From Nitrospinota bacterium (GTDB taxonomy: Bacteria > Nitrospirota > Thermodesulfovibrionia > Thermodesulfovibrionales > UBA1546), in NCBI GenBank assembly GCA_018896985.1, contig JAHILQ010000069.1, positions 1 through 14,936 on the forward strand: DNA of 14,936 bases, read 5' to 3'. Both the position numbers and the translations under genes were made by a program. The notes beneath the pieces were generated by a model. The model saw only the letters and a program-made list of their open reading frames with translations. It was not told the DNA's origin and searched no databases. Positions 1 to 6,389 of this stretch are shown piece after piece. The first letter of the stretch is position 1. Each line of letters opens with the position of its first letter.

Positions 1-373
1 CCGGCGCTTCAAGTTTCTTGCAGTGGTAGAGGAGGACATTTATCAATGTGCCGCTGCCATGTCCGGCAGCCGGATAAACCACCATCCCTGATGGTTTGTT
101 TACCACAACAAGGTGTTCGTCCATGTAGAGTATTTCAATAGGGATTGCTTCTGCAATGAGATGTTCCCGTTTTTCATCTTCGGCAGTTAATACGATAATG
201 TCACCTGCTTTTACCCTGTAGTTCTGGCTTACAGTCCTGCTGTCAACAAGCAGAAACCCCTTTTTTATGAGTCTCTGTATCTGTGAACGGGTAATCCCTG
301 TTTCCTCAACGGCTAAAACATCTATACGTTTGCCGGAATCCTTTTCCTGAACTTTCACTCTATGTGAGATCAT
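1..373 (-). CDS. rluD: RluD-type 23S rRNA pseudouridine synthase, N-terminal part (runs off the left edge)
   Basis: The reverse strand reads from ATG at 373 for 124 codons to the window edge. The start MISHRVKVQEKDSGKRID followed by a basic helix and VLTAEDE is an S4-like RNA-binding domain (about residues 14-75). It is followed by the opening of the RluA/RluD catalytic domain, with the family motif VVNKPSGMVVYPAAGHGSGT and then LINVLLYH. The family isomerises uridines to pseudouridine in 23S rRNA (RluD: helix 69). The catalytic Asp (HRLD motif) lies beyond the window, so activity cannot be judged. Most relatives have His where this one has Tyr in VYPAAG. No clear Shine-Dalgarno precedes the ATG; a GTG at 358 is a weaker alternative start. 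The gene is divergent from bamA. The S4+RluA family assignment is firm; RluD rather than another member is likely. Confidence 0.88.
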   Translation of the reverse strand, partial: MISHRVKVQEKDSGKRIDVLAVEETGITRSQIQRLIKKGFLLVDSRTVSQNYRVKAGDIIVLTAEDEKREHLIAEAIPIEILYMDEHLVVVNKPSGMVVYPAAGHGSGTLINVLLYHCKKLEAP

Positions 374-423
374 TGTAATTTTAATTTTAACCTGAACCGT
401 ACGGATATTGTTTGATTTTTTTA

Positions 424-453
424 TTTACACGCGCCCTTTTAGAAAGCTATACT
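424..453 (+). promoter_or_regulatory. sigma70-type promoter for bamA
   Basis: TTTACA (424-429) and TATACT (448-453) each match the consensus at five of six positions and are separated by 18 bp. The predicted start of transcription is near 460, giving a leader of about 60 nt before the bamA GTG. It lies in the divergent gap between the rluD-type gene and bamA and faces bamA. Confidence 0.6.
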
Positions 454-485
454 AACACGCTGATGCCAGCAGCGGTCATGCTTAA

Positions 486-505
486 CATATTCTATAGAGC
501 ATATG
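486..505 (+). promoter_or_regulatory. imperfect dyad in the bamA leader
   Basis: CATAT at 486-490 and ATATG at 501-505 flank a partly symmetric centre; 8 of 10 base pairs match. It sits just downstream of the predicted transcription start and about 16 nt before the bamA start. It could be a weak leader hairpin or a protein-binding dyad. The low-complexity AT arms make chance plausible. Confidence 0.25.
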
Positions 506-521
506 CAGTTAAGAGGGTGCA

Positions 522-2831
522 GTGAATCAGTCAAAAAAATCTAACAGCAATATCTTTATTTGGAGGCGGAGAGTGAGAAGATCGGTTTTGCTGCCTCTCT
601 GTTTTATGCTTGCTGTGTTTGTAGGCAATGCAGACAGCATCTCAGCGCAGGAAATTTCTCTGCCTCTGGTGAATTCTATGGAGGTAAGAGGGCTTAAGAG
701 GACAGAGGAAGCCGCTGTGAAATCCAAGATAACGCAGAAAACAGGAGAACCGCTTTCTTCGGAGAAGACTACAAATGACATAAAAGACATTTATAAAATG
801 GGCTATTTTGACGATGTAAAGGTTGAGATAGAGCCGCTTGAAGGCGGTGTAAGGGTTATATACCTGATAAAAGAGAAACCCACTATTATAAGTATAGACT
901 TTCAGGGGAATAAGAAGCAGGAAGATTCAGACCTGAAAGAGAAGATAACAATAACGGCAAACTCTATAGCAGATACTGTCCTGATACAGGATAATGCCGA
1001 CAAGCTTCGTGCCTTCTATGAAGAGGAAGGCTACTACCTGTCAAAAATTGTCCCTGTTGTGAACAAGGTGAATGATGATGAGGTTACGCTTACATATCAA
1101 ATAGAGGAAGGCCCTAAGGTCAAGATAAAGTCCATAGTAATTGAAGGCAGCAAGGCCGTCTCAAAAAAGGAAATAAAAAAAGCGATAAAAACAGGCGAAT
1201 GGTGGTTGTTCTCATTCGTAACATCATCCGGATATTACAGAAAAGGCGAGATGAGTGTTGATATTGAAAGGATAAGAAGCCTCTACTTCAATAAAGGGCA
1301 TATAAATGCTGCTGTAGCTGATCCTAAAATCCAGCTTACAGAGGATAAAAGAGGGATGATAATCTCAATTATGATATCTGAAGGAGAGCAATACAGGATA
1401 TCTTCTGTGGATATTACAGGGAATAAGGCGTTCTCCGAAAGCGAATTGAGGAAGAAGATAAAATCCGCTCCCAAGAATATATTCAGCAGGGCAACGCTGA
1501 GAAGTGACGTGGCTGCGCTCGGAGAGATGTATCCGGAGAAGGGCTATGCAGTTGTGAATGTTGGTCCTGACATTATGCCTGATGCTGCTGCAAAGCAGGT
1601 TAAGATAATCTTCAAAATAGATGAGGGCGGCATTTACAAGATAGGCAGGATAGATATATCAGGCAATATCAAGACAAAGGATAAGGTCATAAGGAGGGAA
1701 ATCAGTCTTGATGAGGGAGACACGTTTAACAGCAAACTCCTGAAGAGGAGCTATGAAAAGCTTAATAATCTTAATTTCTTTGAAACTGTTGATATGCAGC
1801 CAAAGCCAAAAACAGAGGAAAAACTTTTGGACATTGATGTGAAGGTAAAAGAAAAGCCGACAGGCTTTCTCAGTGTGGGCGGAGGCTACAGTTCTGTTGA
1901 CAAGTTTATAGCCACGGCTGACGTCACGCAGGCCAATCTATTCGGGACAGGGCGGCTCATAAAATTAAAGGGTGAATTCGGCGGAAGAAGCACGTCTTAT
2001 GAACTTGCATACAGGGACCCCTGGTTTCTGGACAAACCTCTCTTGTTCGGAACCGGTGTGTATAACACAACAAGAAAGTATTCCGCATTCGACAGAAAAG
2101 CGCTGGGATTTGATGTGCTGCTGGGCAAAAGCCTGTCGGAATACTGGAAAACAGATGTAACCTACAACTTTGAAAGTGTGACAATACACAATATATCTCC
2201 AGATGCATCAGCGAGGATAAAAGATCAGGAAGGCAAGAAAACAACAAGCAGCATTACGCCTGCAATCGCAAGGGATTCAAGAAACAGTTTTTTTGACCCT
2301 CATACCGGTTCAAAAAACGTCCTATATGTTACTTATGCAGGACTCGGCGGGGACAATTTCTTTCTGAAAATCGGGGTTGACTCTTCGTGGTTTTTCCCTG
2401 TTACAGAAGAGACAACCCTTGCTTTTAGAGGCCGATATGCCCATGCAACAGGAATGTTCAACAAACCTCTACCTCTTTATGAAAAATTTTATGTCGGAGG
2501 TATTTACACTGTGAGAGGTATTGGTTTCGGAGAGGGCGGGCCGCGGGATGCAAACGGTGACGTAATAGGCGGGACAAAACAGATTATATTTAACACAGAA
2601 TACATTTTCCCTCTTGTCAGCGAGTTGAAATTTAAAGGGGTTGTATTTTTTGATGCTGGCAGGGCATTTGATTCTTTTAAGGACATTGAGGATGTTAAAT
2701 ACGGGGCAGGTATTGGCTTTAGATGGTTTTCTCCGATAGGGCCGTTAAGGCTGGAATGGGGGCATAACTTAAATAGAAAACCGGGGGAAAGTAAAAGCAA
2801 ATGGGAATTTACATTTGGCACGGCTTTTTAA
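522..2831 (+). CDS. bamA: BamA, outer-membrane protein assembly factor
   Basis: This is the central subunit of the BAM complex, which folds beta-barrel proteins into the outer membrane. The 769-residue length is normal for the family. A basic N-terminus and hydrophobic core (about residues 17-35) ending near SISAQE form a signal peptide. Five POTRA repeats follow at about 47-120, 121-199, 200-290, 291-370 and 371-449, each with a conserved G-N/GS turn such as GNKKQED, EGSKAVS, TGNKAFS and SGNIKTK. The Omp85 barrel occupies about 450-769, with the loop-6 VRG motif at residues 664-666 and a C-terminal Phe typical of BAM substrates. The GTG start is supported by GAGGG at 513-517 and by the signal peptide directly behind it. 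skp follows downstream, a classic pairing. Family and role are secure. Confidence 0.96.
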   Translation: MNQSKKSNSNIFIWRRRVRRSVLLPLCFMLAVFVGNADSISAQEISLPLVNSMEVRGLKRTEEAAVKSKITQKTGEPLSSEKTTNDIKDIYKMGYFDDVKVEIEPLEGGVRVIYLIKEKPTIISIDFQGNKKQEDSDLKEKITITANSIADTVLIQDNADKLRAFYEEEGYYLSKIVPVVNKVNDDEVTLTYQIEEGPKVKIKSIVIEGSKAVSKKEIKKAIKTGEWWLFSFVTSSGYYRKGEMSVDIERIRSLYFNKGHINAAVADPKIQLTEDKRGMIISIMISEGEQYRISSVDITGNKAFSESELRKKIKSAPKNIFSRATLRSDVAALGEMYPEKGYAVVNVGPDIMPDAAAKQVKIIFKIDEGGIYKIGRIDISGNIKTKDKVIRREISLDEGDTFNSKLLKRSYEKLNNLNFFETVDMQPKPKTEEKLLDIDVKVKEKPTGFLSVGGGYSSVDKFIATADVTQANLFGTGRLIKLKGEFGGRSTSYELAYRDPWFLDKPLLFGTGVYNTTRKYSAFDRKALGFDVLLGKSLSEYWKTDVTYNFESVTIHNISPDASARIKDQEGKKTTSSITPAIARDSRNSFFDPHTGSKNVLYVTYAGLGGDNFFLKIGVDSSWFFPVTEETTLAFRGRYAHATGMFNKPLPLYEKFYVGGIYTVRGIGFGEGGPRDANGDVIGGTKQIIFNTEYIFPLVSELKFKGVVFFDAGRAFDSFKDIEDVKYGAGIGFRWFSPIGPLRLEWGHNLNRKPGESKSKWEFTFGTAF

Positions 2832-2840
2832 ACAATTACA

Positions 2841-2937
2841 GCTATCAGGTATCAGGTGTCAGGTGTCAGCTATCAGGTGTCAGGTGTCAGATGTCAGTAA
2901 AGCCTGGAACCTAACACCTATAACCTGAAACCTAAAA
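2841..2937. repeat. heptad tandem arrays, inverted layout (bamA-skp gap)
   Basis: The left array is eight contiguous 7-bp units at 2841-2896: GCTATCA, GGTATCA, GGTGTCA twice, GCTATCA, GGTGTCA twice, GATGTCA. A 6-bp spacer follows, then the right array of five 7-bp units at 2903-2937: CCTGGAA, CCTAACA, CCTATAA, CCTGAAA, CCTAAAA. The reverse complement of the right array reads as TTTCAGG/TGTTAGG-type units close to TGTCAGG of the left array, so the RNA could form an imperfect stem. The right array ends 3 bp before the skp Shine-Dalgarno (2941-2947). It is non-coding, since 7 is not a multiple of 3. Similar heptad tracts lie at 4141, 5203 and 6299. Confidence 0.85.
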
Positions 2938-2952
2938 TACAAGGAGGAAGAA

Positions 2953-3534
2953 ATGAGAAAGATATTGTTATTAACATTGTGTTCGGTCCTGATTTCTGTT
3001 GCAACTGCAACAGCGGCTGAGACGCTCAAGATAGGTTTCGTTGATTTACCGCGTATATTTTTAGAATCTGAAGCAGGCAAAAAGGCAAGGGCTGACATTG
3101 AAGCAATTGAAAAATCAAAAAAGGCAGTAATAGAAGAGAAGGTCAATGCTCTTAAAAAAATTGAAGAAGAGGTTACCAAGCAGTCTTCCGTTCTTTCTGC
3201 CGAGGCAAAGAAGGCTAAGGAAGAGGAGTTTGAAAAGCTGCAGAGGGATATTCAGAAGCTTGTGGCGGAGGCGCAGGCAGAATTGCAGAAAAAAGGAGAT
3301 GAGCTTACAAATGCAATTCTTAAAGACGTGAGTGACATTGTGGATGCTGTTGGGCACGAGGAGGGATATGCGGTTATATTCAGGAGCGAAGTCGTTCTCT
3401 CTGCCAAAAAAGAGCTTGATCTTACCGACTTAATAATGAAAAGGCTTAATGAATCAAGAGGGAAACCAAAAGAGGAGCCAAAAGTAAAACCAAAGGAAAA
3501 GCCTAAAGACAAGAAATCAAGAAATAAGGATTGA
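2953..3534 (+). CDS. skp: Skp/OmpH-family periplasmic chaperone
   Basis: This is a 193-residue secreted protein. The signal peptide is MRKILLLTLCSVLISVATATAA with cleavage near residue 22. The start of the mature protein, LKIGFVDLPRIFLESEAGKKA, is the OmpH signature. A long charged coiled coil follows (about residues 45-120), then a C-terminal strand region (YAVIFRSEVVLSA). Skp trimers hold unfolded outer-membrane proteins in the periplasm and deliver them to BamA, encoded just upstream. The start is fixed by AAGGAGG at 2941-2947, 5 nt from the ATG. After the normal end of the fold there is an unusual tail (about 168-193) of Lys/Pro/Glu repeats (KPKEEPK, KPKEKPK) ending in KKSRNKD. Usual downstream partners (lpxD, fabZ, lpxA) are absent here. 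Confidence 0.92.
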   Translation: MRKILLLTLCSVLISVATATAAETLKIGFVDLPRIFLESEAGKKARADIEAIEKSKKAVIEEKVNALKKIEEEVTKQSSVLSAEAKKAKEEEFEKLQRDIQKLVAEAQAELQKKGDELTNAILKDVSDIVDAVGHEEGYAVIFRSEVVLSAKKELDLTDLIMKRLNESRGKPKEEPKVKPKEKPKDKKSRNKD

Positions 3535-3614
3535 CCCCGTTAGAAAGCAAGCCCCGATAGAAGCAGCGCTTCACACGGGGCAAGCCCCCACAATAGTTTC
3601 TAACGGAGTTGACC
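3531..3614. repeat. compact nested inverted-repeat element with flanking TTGACC direct repeats (MITE-like or structured RNA)
   Basis: The 12-bp terminal inverted repeats at 3535-3546 and 3597-3608 match at 11 of 12 positions (core CCGTTAGAAA / TTTCTAACGG). Inside, GCCCCG (3551-3556) pairs with CGGGGC (3576-3581), and GAAGC (3560-3564) pairs with GCTTC (3568-3572), giving three stacked stems. The 9-mer GCAAGCCCC occurs twice (3547 and 3580). TTGACC lies at 3531-3536 and again at 3609-3614, like a target-site duplication that overlaps the ends. No T-run follows, so it is not a standard intrinsic terminator. It begins at the skp stop codon. Mobile miniature element, REP-like repeat and structured 3' UTR are all possible. 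Confidence 0.6.
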
Positions 3615-3637
3615 TTTTAGGAATTCTGTGCCAGAAT
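3609..3637 (+). promoter_or_regulatory. possible cspA promoter using the right end of the repeat element
   Basis: TTGACC (3609-3614, five of six matches) is separated by 17 bp from CAGAAT (3632-3637, four of six). The predicted start near 3644 gives a leader of about 40 nt. The -35 candidate is the right-hand TTGACC copy flanking the inverted-repeat element. The -10 is weak, so this is tentative. Confidence 0.3.
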
Positions 3638-3682
3638 AGCAAGTGAAGTTTCGGAAGTTTTTTAATAAGGAGGTACAGCACA

Positions 3683-3883
3683 GTGGCAAAAGGAACCGTT
3701 AAGTGGTTTAATGAGTCCAAGGGTTTTGGATTCATAACCAGTGAAGACGGCGGAGATGTTTTTGTTCACTATTCTGAGCTTCAGGGAGATGGCTTTAAGT
3801 CTCTATCTGAAGGGCAGGCAGTGAGCTTTGATGTTGTTGACAGCCCCAAGGGCCCAAAGGCAGCAAACGTTGTAAAACTCTAA
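3683..3883 (+). CDS. cspA: cold-shock protein, CspA family
   Basis: This is a 66-residue single cold-shock domain, the usual length for the family. KGTVKWFN opens the first strand, RNP1 is KGFGFIT and RNP2 is VFVHYSEL; the aromatic residues of both contact single-stranded nucleic acid. Such proteins act as RNA chaperones that melt secondary structure. The start is GTG, chosen because a perfect AAGGAGGT lies at 3667-3674, 8 nt upstream, and because MAKGTVKWFN is the canonical beginning. The gene stands alone: a structured repeat upstream and a strong hairpin immediately downstream suggest a monocistronic, highly expressed transcript. Cold inducibility cannot be read from the sequence. Confidence 0.96.
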   Translation: MAKGTVKWFNESKGFGFITSEDGGDVFVHYSELQGDGFKSLSEGQAVSFDVVDSPKGPKAANVVKL

Positions 3884-3893
3884 GCCAAAAAAG

Positions 3894-3928
3894 CAGGCGC
3901 TGGGAATAAACCAGCGCCTGTCTTCATT
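3894..3928 (+). terminator. strong intrinsic-type hairpin after cspA
   Basis: CAGGCGCTGG (3894-3903) and CCAGCGCCTG (3911-3920) form a perfect 10-bp stem with a 7-nt loop, preceded by an A-run and followed by the modestly T-rich TCTTCATT. It starts 11 nt after the cspA stop. The weak T-tract lowers certainty about termination efficiency but not about the hairpin. Confidence 0.75.
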
Positions 3929-4024
3929 CCGGATATTTTAATCTTTTCCCGCTCAACACTTGTAGATTATATATGAATTCTTCGGATTACAAAAATGATC
4001 TAAATCATGAATTGTTCAGTTTTT

Positions 4025-4041
4025 TACCTTTCAGAAAGGTA
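4025..4041. other. short perfect hairpin between cspA and the tRNA
   Basis: TACCTTT (4025-4031) and AAAGGTA (4035-4041) form a 7-bp stem with a 3-nt loop, about 16 nt beyond the 3' end of the minus-strand tRNA. On the minus strand it is followed by an A-run rather than a T-run, so it is not a typical terminator. It might be a processing or 3'-end structure for the tRNA precursor. The rest of 3929-4056 is AT-rich with no gene seen. Confidence 0.3.
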
Positions 4042-4056
4042 TCGTCTTAAATAATG

Positions 4057-4131
4057 TGGAGCCGGAGATGGGACTCGAACCCACGACCTGCTGATTACGA
4101 ATCAGCTGCTCTGCCACTGAGCTACCCCGGC
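4057..4131 (-). tRNA. tRNA-Thr (anticodon CGT)
   Basis: The reverse strand folds into a full cloverleaf. The acceptor stem is GCCGGGG/CTCCGGC with one G-U, the D-arm GCTC/GAGC, and the anticodon stem GCTGA/TCAGC with loop TTCGTAA. The T-arm is GTGGG/CCCAT with loop TTCGAGT. The anticodon CGT reads ACG (Thr). G1-C72 and C2-G71 agree with known threonyl identity pairs. The discriminator is T and the CCA end is encoded (4057-4059 on the reverse strand), giving 75 nt in all. It lies downstream of the minus-strand metallo-beta-lactamase gene and could share its transcript. Confidence 0.96.
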
Positions 4132-4140
4132 AGCTAAACA

Positions 4141-4196
4141 AATTCAAGATTCAAGATTCAAAATCTTGGAATTCTTTTATTTTAAATTTTCAATTA
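4141..4196. repeat. heptad array tract between the tRNA and the metallo-hydrolase gene
   Basis: The 7-bp phase runs unbroken through eight units: AATTCAA, GATTCAA, GATTCAA, AATCTTG, GAATTCT, TTTATTT, TAAATTT, TCAATTA. The first half is the GATTCAA type; the second half resembles its reverse complement (AATTTTA-like). The tract reaches the stop codon of the minus-strand gene (4194-4196). It shares TGGAATTC plus TTTATTTT with the tract upstream of galT, so the two are related. Confidence 0.75.
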
Positions 4197-5165
4197 TTCT
4201 TTATTATATTCCATCATCGCCTCTTTTTCAGGCGCGTCAGGGCATTCCCTGTATTTCGGAGAAAAGTGCATAACAACAAGGTTTTTAACGCCTGCCTCTC
4301 TCGCTATCCTTCCTGCGGTTTTTGCAGTGAGGTGATGCCTCTCTATTGCCCTTTCCCTGTCTTCCTCAAGAAAGTAAGCCTCGCAATAAAGAGTATCGGA
4401 ATCTTTAGCGAGGGTTATGATTTTTCTTATATTCTCCTCATCTATCGAGGAATCAACAACGTAGGATATTTTTTGTCCCTCTGTTATCATCGCGATTTCT
4501 ATGAGTTCTTTTTTGGTATATACTCTGCCGGATATTTTAAATCCCGTGTCATCGTCTGCATTCTCCCTGACAGCCCTTTTAAATTCTGAAAGCCATGGCC
4601 CTACCGGAAGCGCCAGCCTGTTCAGCGCTGCCTTATCAATATTTATATGAAAATCCTCTTTAAGAGAAAAGCAGAGGCATGGTATCTGATGCGTGAGACG
4701 CGCTGCTTTAACCTCAAAATATCCTTCTTTTAATAATGTCCCATCAAATGGTTTTTCGCCATAATCTGTTCTGTTAAAACAATTCTCCGCATAAAAACCT
4801 GCATGGCTGATATGGTTTTCGTTTATGCCGAAGACCTCTATTTTTAGCGGATACTCTTTTATCAGGTTCCATGTGTATCCACGGAGTTTCCCTTCAATGC
4901 ACTCAGTGATATTGGAAGGCCCGAATATCCTTAGTGGAGTCTCTCTTCTCAGAAGCGCCCTTAAAAGACTGTCAAACCCTATGAAATGGTCTATATGGGT
5001 ATGTGTTACAAAGACATCTGTTATTTTCTGGATGTCGTTTGGTTTTAATCTGGTTGTATAGCCAAGGTCAAAGAGAAGCGCCCGTTTTTCCCTGAGCACC
5101 CTGACATATACGCAAGGGTCGTCAAAGGGATCGTTTATGAGCCTGTGATGAAAAGTCGGTTTCAT
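4194..5165 (-). CDS. MBL-fold metallo-hydrolase, RNase Z-like
   Basis: This is a 323-residue cytoplasmic protein. The metal-binding motif THTHIDH (H55, H57, D59, H60) is intact. Further candidate ligands follow in order: H159 (LTHQIP), D238 (YVVDSS), H278 (RHHLTA) and H300 (VMHFSPKY). The HHLTA plus HFSPKY pattern is that of RNase Z/ElaC enzymes, which trim tRNA 3' trailers. However, the classic RNase Z opening (FLGTGA) is replaced by FHHRLINDPFDDPCVYV, a variant found in a distinct subgroup, so the substrate is uncertain. The neighbouring tRNA on the same strand is suggestive but encodes its CCA, which normally reduces the need for RNase Z. No Shine-Dalgarno precedes the ATG. TATAAT on this strand lies only 5 nt upstream, so the message may be leaderless. 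Confidence 0.85.
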   Translation of the reverse strand: MKPTFHHRLINDPFDDPCVYVRVLREKRALLFDLGYTTRLKPNDIQKITDVFVTHTHIDHFIGFDSLLRALLRRETPLRIFGPSNITECIEGKLRGYTWNLIKEYPLKIEVFGINENHISHAGFYAENCFNRTDYGEKPFDGTLLKEGYFEVKAARLTHQIPCLCFSLKEDFHINIDKAALNRLALPVGPWLSEFKRAVRENADDDTGFKISGRVYTKKELIEIAMITEGQKISYVVDSSIDEENIRKIITLAKDSDTLYCEAYFLEEDRERAIERHHLTAKTAGRIAREAGVKNLVVMHFSPKYRECPDAPEKEAMMEYNKE

Positions 5166-5170
5166 AGGGG

Positions 5171-5193
5171 ATTATATCCTATTGTGATATAAT
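5171..5193. promoter_or_regulatory. symmetric divergent -10 pair between the metallo-hydrolase gene and galT
   Basis: ATTATATC (5171-5178) and GATATAAT (5186-5193) are perfect 8-bp inverted arms separated by 7 bp. Each arm contains a perfect TATAAT: on the minus strand at 5171-5176 and on the plus strand at 5188-5193. They face the two divergent genes. Neither has a good -35 box at normal spacing. It could be a back-to-back promoter pair or a dyad operator overlapping both promoters. Confidence 0.5.
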
Positions 5194-5202
5194 ATGATAA
5201 TT

Positions 5203-5271
5203 AAAATGTAAAGAGCAAAACTTAAAATTGTGGAATTCATTTATTTTTAACTTTTAACTTTTAATTTTTAA
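5203..5271. repeat. heptad arrays, inverted layout, in the galT leader
   Basis: There are four left units at 5203-5230 (AAAATGT, AAAGAGC, AAAACTT, AAAATTG) and four right units at 5244-5271 (TTTTTAA, CTTTTAA, CTTTTAA, TTTTTAA), separated by 13 bp containing GGAATTC. Left A-rich and right T-rich arrays can pair imperfectly in RNA. The right array ends about 7 bp before the galT Shine-Dalgarno. Confidence 0.65.
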
Positions 5272-5287
5272 TTCTTGCGGAGGGTGT

Positions 5288-6283
5288 ATGTCTGAACTGA
5301 GAAAAGATCCGATTGTCGGGCGGTGGGTTATAATCTCTGTCGAAAGGGGCAAGAGGCCGACGGACTTTATATCACCTTCACAGAGGAAGAAAGGCGGTTT
5401 CTGTCCGTTCTGTCATGGCAATGAGCATACTGCTCCGCCTGAGATAATGGCATTCAGGCCTCCGGGCACTCTGCCTGATTCTCCGGGCTGGACATTGAGA
5501 GTTGTACCGAATAAATTCCCTGCGCTTCAGATACATGGAGAATTGAACAAGACAGGGGAGGGAATATTTGACAAGATTAACGGGATCGGAGCTCATGAGG
5601 TTGTAATAGAGACGCCAGAGCATAACCTTTCACTTGCGACTATGCCCTTAAAGGCGGTTGAAGATGCGTTGTGGGCATATTATATGAGACTTAATGACCT
5701 GAAGAAAGACCAGAGATTCAGGTATGTCCTGATATTCAAGAATGAAGGCGAGGATGCCGGGGCTTCGCTTGAACATACGCACAGTCAGCTTATCGCCCTT
5801 CCTATCGTGCCCAAACTTGTCAAAGAAGAAGTTTATGCAGCGGAACAGTATTTCAATTTTAAGGAAAGATGTATTTTCTGCGATGTTATAAATCAGGAAC
5901 TTGAGGACGGCAGGCGTGTGATATACGAAAATAAGGATTATCTCGCATTGGCGCCTTTTGCGCCGAGGGCGCCGTTTGAGACGTGGATTTTACCCAAAAG
6001 GCACGAATCGGCATTTTACCCCCCGAATAAGGACTTCTCATCGCTTGCGGAAATACTGCAGAGAATACTTAAGCAGATTGACAGGATACTTGATATTCCG
6101 CCATATAATTTTATTATTCACACATCACCTTTCTATAATGAGACAAACGAATACTACCACTGGCATATTGAGATAATGCCCAAGCTGACGAAGATCGCAG
6201 GCTTTGAATGGGGATCCGGTTTTTATATAAACCCCACACCGCCTGAAGAGGCGGCAAAATTTATGAGAGAAGCGAAAATATAA
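5288..6283 (+). CDS. galT: GalT-family nucleotidyltransferase (galactose-1-phosphate uridylyltransferase or related)
   Basis: The 331-residue enzyme has the two-lobed HIT-superfamily fold of GalT. Zinc-site cysteines are CPFC (C39, C42); a second pair CIFC (C195, C198) opens the C-terminal lobe. The active-site motif is EHTHSQ (H163, H165), the position of HPH in classical GalT, in which the second His carries the uridylyl group. The distal metal motif is HWH (H291, H293). Classical GalT swaps UMP between UDP-glucose and galactose-1-phosphate. The H-x-HSQ and GASLEH context resembles the ADP-glucose phosphorylase-like branch, so the nucleotide and sugar are uncertain. glgA lies directly downstream on the same strand, which fits a role in supplying or recycling glycosyl nucleotides for glycogen. 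The start is supported by GGAGG at 5279-5283. Confidence 0.88.
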   Translation: MSELRKDPIVGRWVIISVERGKRPTDFISPSQRKKGGFCPFCHGNEHTAPPEIMAFRPPGTLPDSPGWTLRVVPNKFPALQIHGELNKTGEGIFDKINGIGAHEVVIETPEHNLSLATMPLKAVEDALWAYYMRLNDLKKDQRFRYVLIFKNEGEDAGASLEHTHSQLIALPIVPKLVKEEVYAAEQYFNFKERCIFCDVINQELEDGRRVIYENKDYLALAPFAPRAPFETWILPKRHESAFYPPNKDFSSLAEILQRILKQIDRILDIPPYNFIIHTSPFYNETNEYYHWHIEIMPKLTKIAGFEWGSGFYINPTPPEEAAKFMREAKI

Positions 6284-6298
6284 CAATGCAAAATCTAA

Positions 6299-6376
6299 GA
6301 TTCAAGATTCAAGATTCAAGATTCAAAGATAAAAAACCCTGTAATTTTAAATTTTTAATTTTGAATTTTAAATTCT
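6299..6376. repeat. heptad arrays, inverted layout, in the galT-glgA gap
   Basis: The left array is GATTCAA four times at 6299-6326, preceded by a degenerate AATCTAA unit. The right array has five units at 6342-6376: TAATTTT, AAATTTT, TAATTTT, GAATTTT, AAATTCT. In RNA, AAGAUUC of the left array can pair fully with GAAUUUU of the right (one G-U), so a stem of several heptads around a 15-nt loop is possible. The tract ends 3 bp before the glgA Shine-Dalgarno. It lies inside the presumed operon. Confidence 0.85.
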
Positions 6377-6389
6377 CACGGAGTGAGTG

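Noticed and set aside
398..405. CCGTACGG palindrome in the rluD-bamA gap as an operator
   Set aside because: Only 8 bp, single copy, not aligned with the bamA promoter boxes.
1957..2247. Open frames on the minus strand inside bamA and similar frames inside glgA, the kinase and skp
   Set aside because: They are antisense or out-of-frame shadows of well-supported genes, with no recognisable domains or ribosome-binding sites.
2841..2937. CRISPR array
   Set aside because: The units are 7 bp with no spacers of constant length and no cas genes nearby; it is a simple heptad repeat.
3997..4010. ATGAT-N4-ATCAT dyad resembling a CRP/FNR-type site
   Set aside because: It lies between the ends of cspA and the minus-strand tRNA, not at a promoter, and the half-sites differ from TTGAT/ATCAA; chance in AT-rich DNA is likely.
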